DNA of 64,000 nt from Polycyclovorans sp002706265 (GCA_963973915.1 CAXBBM010000013.1:30176-94175), one strand, 5' to 3'; positions 28,544 through 37,784 are shown, counted from the stretch's first letter. Made by a program: numbers and translations. The notes: a model not told the origin generated them from the sequence alone.

Positions 28544-30136
28544 ATGTTAGAGAAGTCCCCCGCATTGCGTTCGATCGCCGTGGTTTCGCTGGTGTCGGCC
28601 GCGGGACTGTTGTCGGCCTGCAATGACAATGACGGCCCCAGCGCCTTCGAGCCCACGCCAAGCCCGAGCCCCAGTCCGAGCCCCAGCCCCACGCCGGCGC
28701 CGTCTGGCGCGGTGTCGACGGGGTTTGATGTCACCACCGACAAGGCCAACGACCTTCGCGGCCTGACCTTTGCCGCCAGCGGCAAGATCTACGCCGCCGG
28801 GCACAGTGACGCCGATCCGGCCGACCGCAAGATCGTGGTGGCCCGCTTCAACGCGGACGGCTCACCCGACACCGCCTTTGCCGGCGACGGGTTCGCCGAG
28901 ATCAACGTGGTGGTCGGCGGCAACGAGCAGGCGCTGAGCATCGCCGAGCTTGCCGACGGCAACGTGGTGGTCGCGGTCAATGCCGCAGACCAGAACGGCG
29001 GCGCGCCGATCATTGCCGAAGACAATGCAGCGGTGACGGCCCCGCGCCCCGACGGCACCAGCGTGTATCTGATTCGCCTGGCGGCCGATGGCACCCAGGT
29101 CGAGAGCTTTGGCGACGGCGGTCGTGCTGAAGTGGTCTTTGGCTGGGCCGACGCCGACAACGGCGACTGGCCGCTGCCGATCTACAACGCCGCGAGCAGC
29201 GGCTTTTCGCACGCCGGCTTCCCGACCGATACCGCCTGGGATCTGCACGTTGATGCCAGCGGTGACGAGGAAAAGCTGGTCATTCTGGGCATGGGCTCGG
29301 CCGCCCAGTTGACGGGCGAGGGCACGCAGCGCGTCGATAACGACCGCTTTGTCGCCCGCGTGCTGGCCAGCACCGGCGCGGCCGATCCGGACTTCAACGG
29401 CGGCAAGGCCTTTACCTGGGCCACCGATGGCACGCTGAACGACAACGCCCGCCGCGGCATCGTCGAAAGCGACGGCAGCATCGTCAGCGCCGGCTACACC
29501 AACCTGGGGTCTGGCCTGGGCAACCACGTGATCGTGCTCAAGGTGTCGCCGCAGGGCGTGCTCGACACCAGCTTCACCGGCTTCGGGCTCGACCCGGTGC
29601 AGAACGGCGTGGCCGTGTTCAACCCGTTTGTGGCCGATGGCGGCTTTGCCGAGGCCTATGGCGTCAGCAAGCAGAGCAACGGCTTTTACGTGACCACCGG
29701 TTACGGCGCGGCAACCGCCAGCGACACGCCGTCGACGCTCGGCTACCTGACCACCGTGCAGCAGGACCTGGTGCCCTTCCGCATCGGCGATGGCGCGCTC
29801 GACACCGAGTGGGGCAATGACGGCACGCAGGCAATCCAGAGCGAAAGCCTGGGTCGGGAAAGTGCCGAGGAACGTGGCCGCCACCTCACCGTGCTCAGCG
29901 ATGACCGCGTGGTTCAGGTGGGCTACTTTGCGGGCACGCCGGCGATCTATGTGCTCACCGAAGACGGTCAACTCGACAGCAGCGTTGACGGTGACGGCAT
30001 TCTGGAATTCCCCAGCGCGACCATCACCCAGCAGTTCTTCGCGGTGGCGCAGTCGGCCGACGGCACACGGGTTGCGGCCAGCACCTCGTCGAACGCCAAC
30101 GGTGCACGGTTGGTGGTTCTCGACATCGATCTTTGA
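28544..30136 (+). CDS. Delta-60-repeat beta-propeller-like lipoprotein
   Basis: A 530-aa exported protein. The signal peptide ends in a lipobox GLLSAC with lipid-bearing C26, followed by a Pro/Ser linker (PTPSPSPSPSPSPTPAPS). The rest shows delta-60-type repeats, such as RFNADGSPDTAFAGDG, VSPQGVLDTSFTGFG and GDGALDTEWGNDG, which usually build a beta-propeller. The ATG at 28544 has GGGAG 6 bases upstream. It is the first gene after two Fur-box-like sites, ahead of an imelysin, so a role at the cell surface in iron or metal handling is inferred. No catalytic residues were recognised. Confidence 0.82.
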   Translation: MLEKSPALRSIAVVSLVSAAGLLSACNDNDGPSAFEPTPSPSPSPSPSPTPAPSGAVSTGFDVTTDKANDLRGLTFAASGKIYAAGHSDADPADRKIVVARFNADGSPDTAFAGDGFAEINVVVGGNEQALSIAELADGNVVVAVNAADQNGGAPIIAEDNAAVTAPRPDGTSVYLIRLAADGTQVESFGDGGRAEVVFGWADADNGDWPLPIYNAASSGFSHAGFPTDTAWDLHVDASGDEEKLVILGMGSAAQLTGEGTQRVDNDRFVARVLASTGAADPDFNGGKAFTWATDGTLNDNARRGIVESDGSIVSAGYTNLGSGLGNHVIVLKVSPQGVLDTSFTGFGLDPVQNGVAVFNPFVADGGFAEAYGVSKQSNGFYVTTGYGAATASDTPSTLGYLTTVQQDLVPFRIGDGALDTEWGNDGTQAIQSESLGRESAEERGRHLTVLSDDRVVQVGYFAGTPAIYVLTEDGQLDSSVDGDGILEFPSATITQQFFAVAQSADGTRVAASTSSNANGARLVVLDIDL

Positions 30137-30148
30137 TCGGATGTTTTC

Positions 30149-30182
30149 AGCGCACCGGCTCGCAAGGACCGGTGCGCTTTCA
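30149..30182 (+). terminator. Hairpin after the delta-60 lipoprotein gene
   Basis: A perfect 10-bp stem, AGCGCACCGG and CCGGTGCGCT (30149-30158 and 30169-30178), with a 10-base loop, is followed by TTTC. Only three Ts follow, so it may be a partial terminator that reduces read-through into the imelysin gene, or an mRNA-stabilising stem. Confidence 0.5.
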
Positions 30183-30200
30183 CCGTTTCGAGGGGTTTGC

Positions 30201-31463
30201 ATGAAAAACACATTCGGATTGATGTCGCTGCTGTGCCTGACGGCGCTGGCTTCGGCCTGTGGTGGAGGGGGCGGCGGTGGTGGCGGTGACGGTGGTGGAG
30301 GGGCAACGCCCACCCCGACCACATCGCCCTCACCCTCACCGACACCGGGGCCGGTGACCGACGACGACGCGCGTCGGCGGGTGCTGGCGGACCTGGGCAA
30401 TGACGTCATCCTGCCGACCCTGCGGCAGCTCGACACCCGCGCCGACGCGCTCTCGGCGGCCGTCACCGCGCTGGCCGCCGCACCGGCAAGCGCCGATGCG
30501 CGCACCACCGCGCAGACCCGGTGGCGCGAGGCAATGACCCTGGTGCAGCGCGCCGAAGTGTTCCAGATTGGCCCCGGCGCCCGTTCGTCAGAGGCCGGCG
30601 GGCAAGACCTGCGCGACCTGATGTACGCCTTTCCCTTGCTGAGTCAATGCGGCATTCATCAGGCCGCTTATGCCAATGCCCCCGTGACCGCGACGACGCC
30701 CATCAACGAAACCGGCATGGGCGCCTTGGAGTACCTGTTGTTCAGCAACAACGACAACCCCGCCTGCCCGCCGGGTGACGGGGTGGACGGCCAGGCCCGC
30801 CGCGCCGCACATGCCGTGCGCATCGCGACCCGGGTCGGGGCCGTGACCGAGCAGCTCCGCACGGCCTGGGAGCCGACCGGCGGCAACTTCGTGCAGACCT
30901 TCGCCACGGCCGGTCCTGGCAACATGACCTACGACATGCCGCAGGACGCGCTCGATGCCATCTCGGTCGGGCTGTTCTACACCGAGAAAGAGACCAAGGA
31001 TCGCAAGGTGGCCAACGCCATCGGCCTCGGCGTCACGGGCCTGCCGCCCTGTGGCACCGTCAGCTGCCCCGAGCGGGTCGAATCGCCGTTCGCCATGGCC
31101 TCCGGGCAACACATCCGCGACAACCTGCAGGCGTTTCGAGACCTGTTCACCGGCCTGGATGGCGGCATGGGCCTCAACGATCTTCTGCAGGGCATTGGCC
31201 GCTCGGACATTGCCAGCAAGCTGATCACCCAGGCCGACGCCGCGCTGGCGGCCGCCGATCTGTTGACCGACCGCTTCGAGGCCGAGGTGGCCGCCATTCC
31301 GAGTCGTGAAGCCTGCATCAACGCCAGCAGCGCGCGCATGGGCGCACCGGCTGCCTGCGCGCTGCACGGCCTGATCGATGCGATGACCGACACCTATCGT
31401 GCCGAAGTGACCTCGGCACTGAACCTGCGGATTCCCGCAGCGGCGGCAGGCGACAACGACTAG
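30201..31463 (+). CDS. Imelysin-family (M75-like) lipoprotein with an altered metal motif
   Basis: A 420-aa lipoprotein: lipobox ALASAC with C20, a glycine tract, then a Thr/Pro/Ser linker to about residue 52. The imelysin fold follows, recognisable from LPTLRQLD, RWREAMTLVQRAEVFQIGP and TGMGALEYLLFSNN. In typical imelysins the last motif is GxHxxE; here it reads G172-M-G-A-L-E177, so the histidine is missing. Family members include iron-regulated surface proteins and EfeO relatives. An ATG with GAGGGG upstream fixes the start. It is followed by the HTTM gene after 8 bases. A role in iron binding or presentation is inferred. Confidence 0.85.
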   Translation: MKNTFGLMSLLCLTALASACGGGGGGGGGDGGGGATPTPTTSPSPSPTPGPVTDDDARRRVLADLGNDVILPTLRQLDTRADALSAAVTALAAAPASADARTTAQTRWREAMTLVQRAEVFQIGPGARSSEAGGQDLRDLMYAFPLLSQCGIHQAAYANAPVTATTPINETGMGALEYLLFSNNDNPACPPGDGVDGQARRAAHAVRIATRVGAVTEQLRTAWEPTGGNFVQTFATAGPGNMTYDMPQDALDAISVGLFYTEKETKDRKVANAIGLGVTGLPPCGTVSCPERVESPFAMASGQHIRDNLQAFRDLFTGLDGGMGLNDLLQGIGRSDIASKLITQADAALAAADLLTDRFEAEVAAIPSREACINASSARMGAPAACALHGLIDAMTDTYRAEVTSALNLRIPAAAAGDND

Positions 31464-31471
31464 CTGACCTG

Positions 31472-32893
31472 ATGGCCGAAAAACTCCACCGGTGGCTCTT
31501 CCAGCCATTCGACATTGCCGCGCTGGCGGTGTACCGCATGCTGTTCGGCCTGCTGATGTGCGCCGGCAGCCTGCGCTTCATGGCGCAGGGATGGGTCGAC
31601 CGGCTCTTCGTGGAGCCGACGTTCCACTTCAAGTACTGGGGCTTCGGCTGGGTGCAGGTGCCGGAGGCCACCGGCCTGTACCTGCTGTACGGCGGCATCG
31701 CGATCAGTGCCCTGATGGTGGCACTGGGCGCCTTCTATCGCGTGGCCATCATCGCCTTCTGGTGTCTGTTCACCTACGCCGAGTTGATGGATGTCAGCAC
31801 CTACCTCAACCACTATTACCTGGTGTCGCTGCAGGCACTGATTCTCTGCTTCCTGTCGCCGCACCGGGCGTGGTCGATCGATGCCTGGCGGCGGCCGGCC
31901 ATCGCGGCCTCTACCTTGCCGGCCTGGCAGACCTACTGGCTGCGGTTTCAGGTTGGCCTGCTGTATTTCTACGCCGGTCTGGCGAAGCTTGAGCCCGACT
32001 GGCTGCTGCACGCGCAACCGCTGAACATCTGGTTGCCGGCCCACGCCGGCCTGCCCTTGCTGGGACCGTTTCTGGGGCAGCCGTGGGTGCATTACGCGTT
32101 CTCCTGGTTCGCCTTCTTTTTCGACACGTTCATCATTGCGTTCATGCTGTGGCGGCGCACGAGGTTGTTGGCCTTCGCGGTGATTCTGGTGTTTCACCTG
32201 TTCACGCACCTGTTCTTCAACATCGGCTTGTTCCCGCTGATCATGGTCTTCGGGGTGCTGAACTATTTCGAGCCGGACTGGCCCCGACGGTGGCTGCCGT
32301 GGCTGCCGTGGCTGCGCGGCACGCCGTCGGCATCGGCCCGGCCCGCGCCGGGCTGGACCCTGCGCTCGGCGGTGTTTGCCTCAGTGGTGGCGGGGTTCTG
32401 TCTGCTGCAGTTCATGCTGCCGTTGCGGCACTGGCTGTACCCCGGCACGGTGCTGTGGCACGAGCAGGGCATGCGCTTTTCGTGGCGGGTGATGCTGCGC
32501 GAGAAATCCGGTGCGCTGGACTATCGGGTGGTGCAGGCCAATGGCGACGTGCTGCTGGTCAGCCCGCATGCGTACCTCACCCTGCAGCAATACCGTGAAA
32601 TGTCGGCTCAGCCCGATCTGATCCTGCAACTGGCGCACCACATTCGCGACGACTACAACGCGCGTGGCGTCGGGCCGGTTCAGGTGTATGCCGACGTCAT
32701 GGTGTCGCTCAACGCACGGCCCGCAGCCCGCCTGATCGACCCTGAGGTCGATCTCGCCCAGGTTGACGACGGACTGGCGGTGGCGACCTGGATACTGCCG
32801 GCGCCCACCGCGCCGCCACCGCTGATGTCGCGCCTGCGGCTGACGGCCTCGCGCATGGCCGATGACCGGCCGGCCACGGCGAGCGCGCCGTGA
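31472..32893 (+). CDS. HTTM-domain integral membrane protein (vitamin K-dependent gamma-carboxylase-like)
   Basis: A 473-aa polytopic protein with about eight hydrophobic segments in residues 15-340 and a soluble C-terminal tail. The family stretch TYLNHYYLVSLQALIL and the repeated LYFYAGLAKL and FHLFTHLFFNIG segments are characteristic of the HTTM domain related to vitamin K-dependent gamma-carboxylase. Whether it carboxylates glutamate is unknown. It lies between the imelysin and the DCC oxidoreductase, overlapping the latter as GTGA. A role in modifying a secreted partner is a reasonable guess. Confidence 0.85.
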   Translation: MAEKLHRWLFQPFDIAALAVYRMLFGLLMCAGSLRFMAQGWVDRLFVEPTFHFKYWGFGWVQVPEATGLYLLYGGIAISALMVALGAFYRVAIIAFWCLFTYAELMDVSTYLNHYYLVSLQALILCFLSPHRAWSIDAWRRPAIAASTLPAWQTYWLRFQVGLLYFYAGLAKLEPDWLLHAQPLNIWLPAHAGLPLLGPFLGQPWVHYAFSWFAFFFDTFIIAFMLWRRTRLLAFAVILVFHLFTHLFFNIGLFPLIMVFGVLNYFEPDWPRRWLPWLPWLRGTPSASARPAPGWTLRSAVFASVVAGFCLLQFMLPLRHWLYPGTVLWHEQGMRFSWRVMLREKSGALDYRVVQANGDVLLVSPHAYLTLQQYREMSAQPDLILQLAHHIRDDYNARGVGPVQVYADVMVSLNARPAARLIDPEVDLAQVDDGLAVATWILPAPTAPPPLMSRLRLTASRMADDRPATASAP

Positions 32894-33312
32894 GCGATCC
32901 CATCCTCTTTTACGACGGCGTGTGCAATTTCTGTAACGCCAGCGTGCGCTTCGTGCTCAAGCGCGAACGGGCACCGGAATTCCGCTTCGCGGCGCTGCAG
33001 TCGCAGTCGGCCCATGCGCTGCTGCGTCCCCTGGGCGTGGCGCCGAATGATCTGGGCTCGATGTTGGTGCTGGTGAACGGCACCCTGCTGCGCGAGTCCG
33101 ACGCGGTGCTGTACGTTGCATCCCGCCTGCGGCCGCCGTGGTCGTGGCTGACCTTGCTGTCCTTCGTGCCGCGGCCGATCCGTGATGCCGCCTACCGCGC
33201 AGTCGGGGCCCGCCGCTATCGATGGTGGGGCCGCAGCGCCGTTTGCGTGCCCATGGCCCACGCGGCACGCACCCCTTCGCTGAACCACCGTTTTCTGACC
33301 GACGCCCCATGA
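32890..33312 (+). CDS. DCC-family thiol-disulfide oxidoreductase (DUF393)
   Basis: A 140-aa thioredoxin-like protein with the signature FYDGVCNFCNASVRFVLKR, containing DxxCxxC, and the following FRFAALQS. There is no signal peptide. The family is often encoded beside or fused to HTTM proteins, as here. The GTG at 32890 overlaps the HTTM stop; the stop overlaps the TonB receptor ATG (ATGA), so the three are almost certainly one transcript. Likely a redox partner of the membrane protein. Confidence 0.9.
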   Translation: MSDPILFYDGVCNFCNASVRFVLKRERAPEFRFAALQSQSAHALLRPLGVAPNDLGSMLVLVNGTLLRESDAVLYVASRLRPPWSWLTLLSFVPRPIRDAAYRAVGARRYRWWGRSAVCVPMAHAARTPSLNHRFLTDAP

Positions 33313-35498
33313 AATATCCGATTCTCATTGCCTCTGTTCTGTCCTCTGGCCTGGTTGCCGCGCAGTCGCCCGCAGTGACGCCTGAGCCCACGCCGGCGCC
33401 GGCTGCCACGAACCCTTCGGCCGCGCTGCCGGCGGTGACCATCGTCGGCGAGCGCGAGGGCCTGCCGCGCATTGCCGGGTCGGCCCACGTGATTGACGAG
33501 GCTGACCTGAAGCGTTTCGGCTATGACGACATCAACCGGGTGCTCAATGCGGTACCCGGTGTCTATGTGCGTGAAGAAGACGGCTTTGGCCTGCGCCCCA
33601 ACATTGGCCTGCGCGGCGGCTCCTCCGACCGCAGCCAGAAGGTCACGCTGCTGGAAGACGGCGTGCTCTTCGGCCCGGCGCCGTATTCGGCGCCGGCCGC
33701 GTATTTCTTTCCGCTGACCTCGCGGATGATCGGGGTCGAAGTGTTCAAGGGGCCGGCCGCCATCTCGCAGGGCCCGCAGACGATCGGCGGCGCCATCAAC
33801 CTGCTGTCGGCACCGATTCCCGAAACCACGTCCGGCATGTTCGAGGCCGCCGTGGGCAGTGATGCCTTCCGCCGCGTGCACGCCCGCAGCGGCGGGCAGT
33901 TCGGCGGTTTCGGCCTGCAGGTCGAGGCGGCACACGTCGCCAACGACGGCTTCAAATCGCTGGACGGTGGTGGCGATACCGGCTTCGAGAAGAACGAAGC
34001 CGTGGTCAAAGTGGCACACCTGATCGGCCCCGGACGGCTGGAGCTGCAACTGGCCTATTCCGACGAGGTGTCGGACGAGACCTATCTGGGCCTCACCGAA
34101 GCCGATTTTCGCCGCGACCCCACCCGGCGTTACCTCGCCAGTGCCCTGGATCAATTTGACTGGGACCACAACACCCAGCGGCTCGACTGGCAGCAGCCGC
34201 TGCTCGGAGGCAATTTCGTGGCCACCGCCTACAGCCATCAGTTCGACCGCGCCTGGCGCAAGTTCAACAACATTGGCGCCGGCACCATCCGCGAGGTGCT
34301 GGCCAACCCGGACACGCCCTCGAACCGGCTGTTCTACAACGTGCTGACCGGGCAGGCCGACAGCGACCCCAACTTCGAGGGCGACGACCTGCGCATCGGC
34401 ACCAACGATCGCCAGTTCCGCTCGTCCGGCGTGCAGGCCCGCCAGAACTGGGCGTTTTCGGGGCGCGGTGAACACCGGCTCGAAGTGGGCACGCGACTGC
34501 ACAACGATCGCGTCCAGCGCCTGCACGACGAGTTCGCCTTCGAAGTGGCCGACGGCCAACTGGTGCGCAACGCGCTGCCGGGCACCATCACCGCCGACAA
34601 CACCGGGCGTACCGTGGCGCTGGCGGCCTGGGTGCGTGACGAGGCCACCTTCGGCAAATGGACCATTGCCCCCGGCGTGCGCGTCGAGCAGATCTGGACC
34701 GAGTTCAGCGACCGCCGCGCCAATCTGATCCGCGACGACCATTACGCGGTCTTGTTGCCGGGGCTGGGCATCAACTACGCGCTCACCGAGCAGTTCAACC
34801 TGCTGGCCGGCGTGCACCGCGGCTTCTCGCCGGCAACCGTGGGCCCCAGCGAGAATCTCGAGCCCGAGAAGGCGATCAACTACGAGGCCGGCGGCCGGCT
34901 GTGGACCTCGGTGGGCGCGTTCGAGGCCATCGGCTTCTACAACGACTACAGCAATCTCACGGCGGCCTGCACGTTCTCGAGCGGCTGCGCCGAGCTTGAC
35001 ACCCAGACCAACGCCGGCAAGGCCGAAATTTTCGGCATCGAGACCGGCTACCAGCACGTGCTGCCCCTGCCGTTCGGCTTGCTGATGCCGGTGGCCCTGA
35101 CCTACACCTACACCTCGGCCGAGTTCCGCGAGGCCTTCGTGTCGGCGGACCCGCAGTTTGGAGCTGTGGACGCCGGCTTCGAGTTGCCGTACATCCCCGA
35201 GCACCGGGCCAATCTGCGGGTTGGCATGGAAGGCGCGCGCTGGTCCACCAGCGCCTCGGTGACCTACCAGTCGCGCATGCGCGACGTGGCCGGCAGCGGC
35301 GCGATTCCCGGTGACACCGGCAGTGATGCGTTCACCGTCGTGGACCTGAGCGGCCGCTGGGACCTGCAGTCGGCCTGGGCGCTGACCGCCCGCGTCGACA
35401 ACCTGCTGGACCGCGAATACGTGGTCTCACGGCGCCCGTTCGGCGCGCGGCCGGGGCGCCCCGTGGCGGCGCAGGTGGGCGTCGAGTACGTCTTCTAG
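33309..35498 (+). CDS. FecA-like TonB-dependent outer-membrane receptor
   Basis: A 729-aa receptor. A signal peptide (residues 1-18) and a Pro/Ala-rich stretch precede the plug domain (about 45-165: VTIVGERE, INRVLNAVPGVYVREEDGFGLRPNIGLRG) and a 22-strand-type barrel ending in the terminal aromatic residue (GVEYVF). No N-terminal FecA-type signalling (STN) domain is present, in agreement with no FecIR genes nearby. The plug motif resembles FecA and ferric-carboxylate receptors; the ligand is unknown. Its 5' end overlaps the DCC gene, and its stop shares CTAG with the convergent slipin gene. Confidence 0.93.
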   Translation: MKYPILIASVLSSGLVAAQSPAVTPEPTPAPAATNPSAALPAVTIVGEREGLPRIAGSAHVIDEADLKRFGYDDINRVLNAVPGVYVREEDGFGLRPNIGLRGGSSDRSQKVTLLEDGVLFGPAPYSAPAAYFFPLTSRMIGVEVFKGPAAISQGPQTIGGAINLLSAPIPETTSGMFEAAVGSDAFRRVHARSGGQFGGFGLQVEAAHVANDGFKSLDGGGDTGFEKNEAVVKVAHLIGPGRLELQLAYSDEVSDETYLGLTEADFRRDPTRRYLASALDQFDWDHNTQRLDWQQPLLGGNFVATAYSHQFDRAWRKFNNIGAGTIREVLANPDTPSNRLFYNVLTGQADSDPNFEGDDLRIGTNDRQFRSSGVQARQNWAFSGRGEHRLEVGTRLHNDRVQRLHDEFAFEVADGQLVRNALPGTITADNTGRTVALAAWVRDEATFGKWTIAPGVRVEQIWTEFSDRRANLIRDDHYAVLLPGLGINYALTEQFNLLAGVHRGFSPATVGPSENLEPEKAINYEAGGRLWTSVGAFEAIGFYNDYSNLTAACTFSSGCAELDTQTNAGKAEIFGIETGYQHVLPLPFGLLMPVALTYTYTSAEFREAFVSADPQFGAVDAGFELPYIPEHRANLRVGMEGARWSTSASVTYQSRMRDVAGSGAIPGDTGSDAFTVVDLSGRWDLQSAWALTARVDNLLDREYVVSRRPFGARPGRPVAAQVGVEYVF

Positions 35499-36313
35499 CC
35501 CGCCGGGGCCGAGGGCTGCGGCGGCTGCGGGGCCGGCCCACCGGCGGGCGGGGCGGCTGCATTGGCCGCCTGAATGGTCTTGAGAAACGGCGTGATCAGG
35601 TCCATGGGCAGCGGGAAGACGATGGTGGAGTTCTTGTCGCCGGCGATGTCGATCAGGGTCTGCATGTAGCGCAGCTGCAGGGCCTGTGGCTCCTGCGACA
35701 GCATGGCGGCGGCCTCGCGCAGCTTCTCGGATGCCTGCATTTCGCCCTCGGCGTGAATCACCTTGGCGCGCCGCGAGCGTTCGGCTTCGGCCTGGCGTGC
35801 CATGGCGCGAATCATCGACTCCTGCAGATCGACGTGCTTGAGTTCGACATTGGTGATTTTCACGCCCCAGGGGTTGGTGGCATCGTCGAGAATTTTCTGG
35901 ATGTCGGCGCTGAGCTTGTCGCGCTCGGTGAGCATTTCGTCCAGTTCGCGCTGGCCCAGCACCGAGCGCATGGTGGTCTGGGCCACCTGGCTGATGGCCT
36001 CGTAGTAGCGCTCCACCTGCAACATGGCGTTGGCGGCATCCACCACCCGGAAGTACACCACCGCGTTGACGTTGACCGACACGTTGTCGCGCGAGATCAC
36101 GTCCTGCGGGGGCACGTCCATGACCACCGTGCGCATGTCGACCCGCAGCATTTTTTGCAGGCCGGGAATGATGATGACCAGGCCCGGACCCTTGGTGCCG
36201 GTGTAGCGCCCCAGTGTCAGGACCACGGCACGCTCGTACTCGTTGAGCACCTTGAGCGCCGAGAACAGCAGAAAGACGATGGCGATGACGATGGGCAACA
36301 CGGTGGTGAGCAT
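35495..36313 (-). CDS. SPFH-domain slipin (stomatin-like protein)
   Basis: A 272-aa slipin: one N-terminal membrane segment (about 4-22), an SPFH/PHB domain (23-185, with the conserved VPPQDVISRDNVSVNVNAVVYFRVVD), a coiled-coil rich in Ala/Glu/Arg (EAERSRRAKVIHAEGEMQASEKL) and a Pro-rich tail. It is 3 bases downstream of the NfeD-type protease. Such pairs form membrane scaffolds in which the protease cleaves the slipin C-terminus (known for archaeal PH1510/PH1511). The usual protein is slightly shorter; the Pro/Ala/Gly tail is extra. Confidence 0.93.
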   Translation of the reverse strand: MLTTVLPIVIAIVFLLFSALKVLNEYERAVVLTLGRYTGTKGPGLVIIIPGLQKMLRVDMRTVVMDVPPQDVISRDNVSVNVNAVVYFRVVDAANAMLQVERYYEAISQVAQTTMRSVLGQRELDEMLTERDKLSADIQKILDDATNPWGVKITNVELKHVDLQESMIRAMARQAEAERSRRAKVIHAEGEMQASEKLREAAAMLSQEPQALQLRYMQTLIDIAGDKNSTIVFPLPMDLITPFLKTIQAANAAAPPAGGPAPQPPQPSAPAG

Positions 36314-36316
36314 GGG

Positions 36317-37726
36317 TTAGCGCTCCGGTGAGGGAATGGGTTCGACGTACAGGGTCAGGCCCTCGGTGCGGATCACCCGCACCGAGGTGTTGAGGGTCAG
36401 TGGCTGTGTCGATTGCAGGCGCCAGCGCTCGCCGTTGACCAGGCCCCAGCCCTGCGCGCCACTGGCCTCGACGACGCGAACGGTCGCCGCCGGAGCCATG
36501 GCCGAGCCGGCGCTGACACGCGCCCGCCGCGAGCGCGCGAACAGAACCATGCTGAGGCCGATGACGCCGGCTCCGACGATCGCCATGCCGGCAATCAGCC
36601 CCAGATGGACGCCGTAGCCGGGCACGTCGGTGTCCATCAGAAATACCGAGCCCAGCACGAAGGCCGCCAGGCCGCCCACGCCCAGCACGCCGAAGCTGGG
36701 GGCGAATGCCTCGCCGATCATCAACGCCAGCCCCAGCGCGATCAGCGCCAGGCCGACGTAGTTGACCGGCAGCATCTGGAAGGCGAACAGGGCCAGCAGC
36801 AGGCAGATGGCGCCCACCGTGCCGGGCAGGATGGCGCCGGGGTTGTAGCCCTCCAGCAACAGGCCGTAGATGCCGGCCATCATCAGCAGATAGGCGACCG
36901 TCGGGTTGGTCAGGGTCGAGAGCAGCCGGTCGCGCCAGTCGGGTTCGATGGCGTGGATCGGCAACTCGGCCGTGGCCAGGGTCACGCTGCGCTCGCCCAC
37001 CTCGACGACGCGGCCGTCCAGATCGTTCATCAGCGCGGTGAGGTCGCGCGACACCAGTTCGATCACCTGCTGCGCCTTGGCCTCGGTGGCGCCCAGATTG
37101 GCGCCGACCCGTACGGCCTGCTCGGCCCAGTCGGCATTGCGGCCCCGCAGTTCGGCCAGCCCGCGGATGTAGGCCACGGCATCGTTGAGAATCTTGTTGC
37201 GCATGGCATCGCCGGTGTTTTCAGCCTCACCCGGCGCTGCGGCGCGTTCATCGTTGTCGTCCGCCGCCGCTTCTTCGATCTTGTCCTTGGCGGCGCCGGC
37301 CGGGGTCTTGGGCACCGGCATGCTGCCGCCCACCGGCACCGGTGTGGCCGAGCCCAGATTGGTGCCGGGCGCCATCGCCGCCACGTGCGTGGCCATCATC
37401 AGATAGGTGCCGGCACTGGCGGCGCGGGCGCCACTGGGGCCCACCCAGCCCACCACCGGTACCGGCGTGTCGAGGATGTGCTTGATGATGTCGCGCATGG
37501 CGCCGTCGAGGCCGCCGGGCGTGTCGATCTGCACGATGATGAGCTGCGCGCCGCCTTCCAGCGCCGCCTGCCGCGCGCGCTCGAAGTACTGGCTGGTGGC
37601 CGGCCCGATGGCGCCCTCGATGCGGATCAGCGCGGCGTGTTCGCCGCGCGGCTCATCCGCCCACAGCGCGCCGACCAGACCGGCAAGTCCGGTCAGCAGC
37701 AACAGCGCTGACAAGGCCTTTTTCAT
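36317..37726 (-). CDS. NfeD-type membrane-bound ClpP-class serine protease
   Basis: A 469-aa protein: signal peptide ending near ALWA, a ClpP-class protease domain (25-235), four or five membrane segments (about 270-395) and a C-terminal NfeD beta-barrel (OB-like) domain. The nucleophile is likely S104 (GARAASAGTYLMMA) with the lysine in RNKILNDAVAYI. An inserted Ala/Glu/Asp-rich loop (AAADDNDERAAAPGE) separates the two, as in other long NfeD proteins. It is operonic with the slipin (3-base gap). Role: membrane quality control. Confidence 0.93.
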   Translation of the reverse strand: MKKALSALLLLTGLAGLVGALWADEPRGEHAALIRIEGAIGPATSQYFERARQAALEGGAQLIIVQIDTPGGLDGAMRDIIKHILDTPVPVVGWVGPSGARAASAGTYLMMATHVAAMAPGTNLGSATPVPVGGSMPVPKTPAGAAKDKIEEAAADDNDERAAAPGEAENTGDAMRNKILNDAVAYIRGLAELRGRNADWAEQAVRVGANLGATEAKAQQVIELVSRDLTALMNDLDGRVVEVGERSVTLATAELPIHAIEPDWRDRLLSTLTNPTVAYLLMMAGIYGLLLEGYNPGAILPGTVGAICLLLALFAFQMLPVNYVGLALIALGLALMIGEAFAPSFGVLGVGGLAAFVLGSVFLMDTDVPGYGVHLGLIAGMAIVGAGVIGLSMVLFARSRRARVSAGSAMAPAATVRVVEASGAQGWGLVNGERWRLQSTQPLTLNTSVRVIRTEGLTLYVEPIPSPER

Positions 37727-37784
37727 CGTGGCCGAGTATACGCATGCCGTGTGACACCCTGCGCGGCCCTGCCGCTACGCCATC

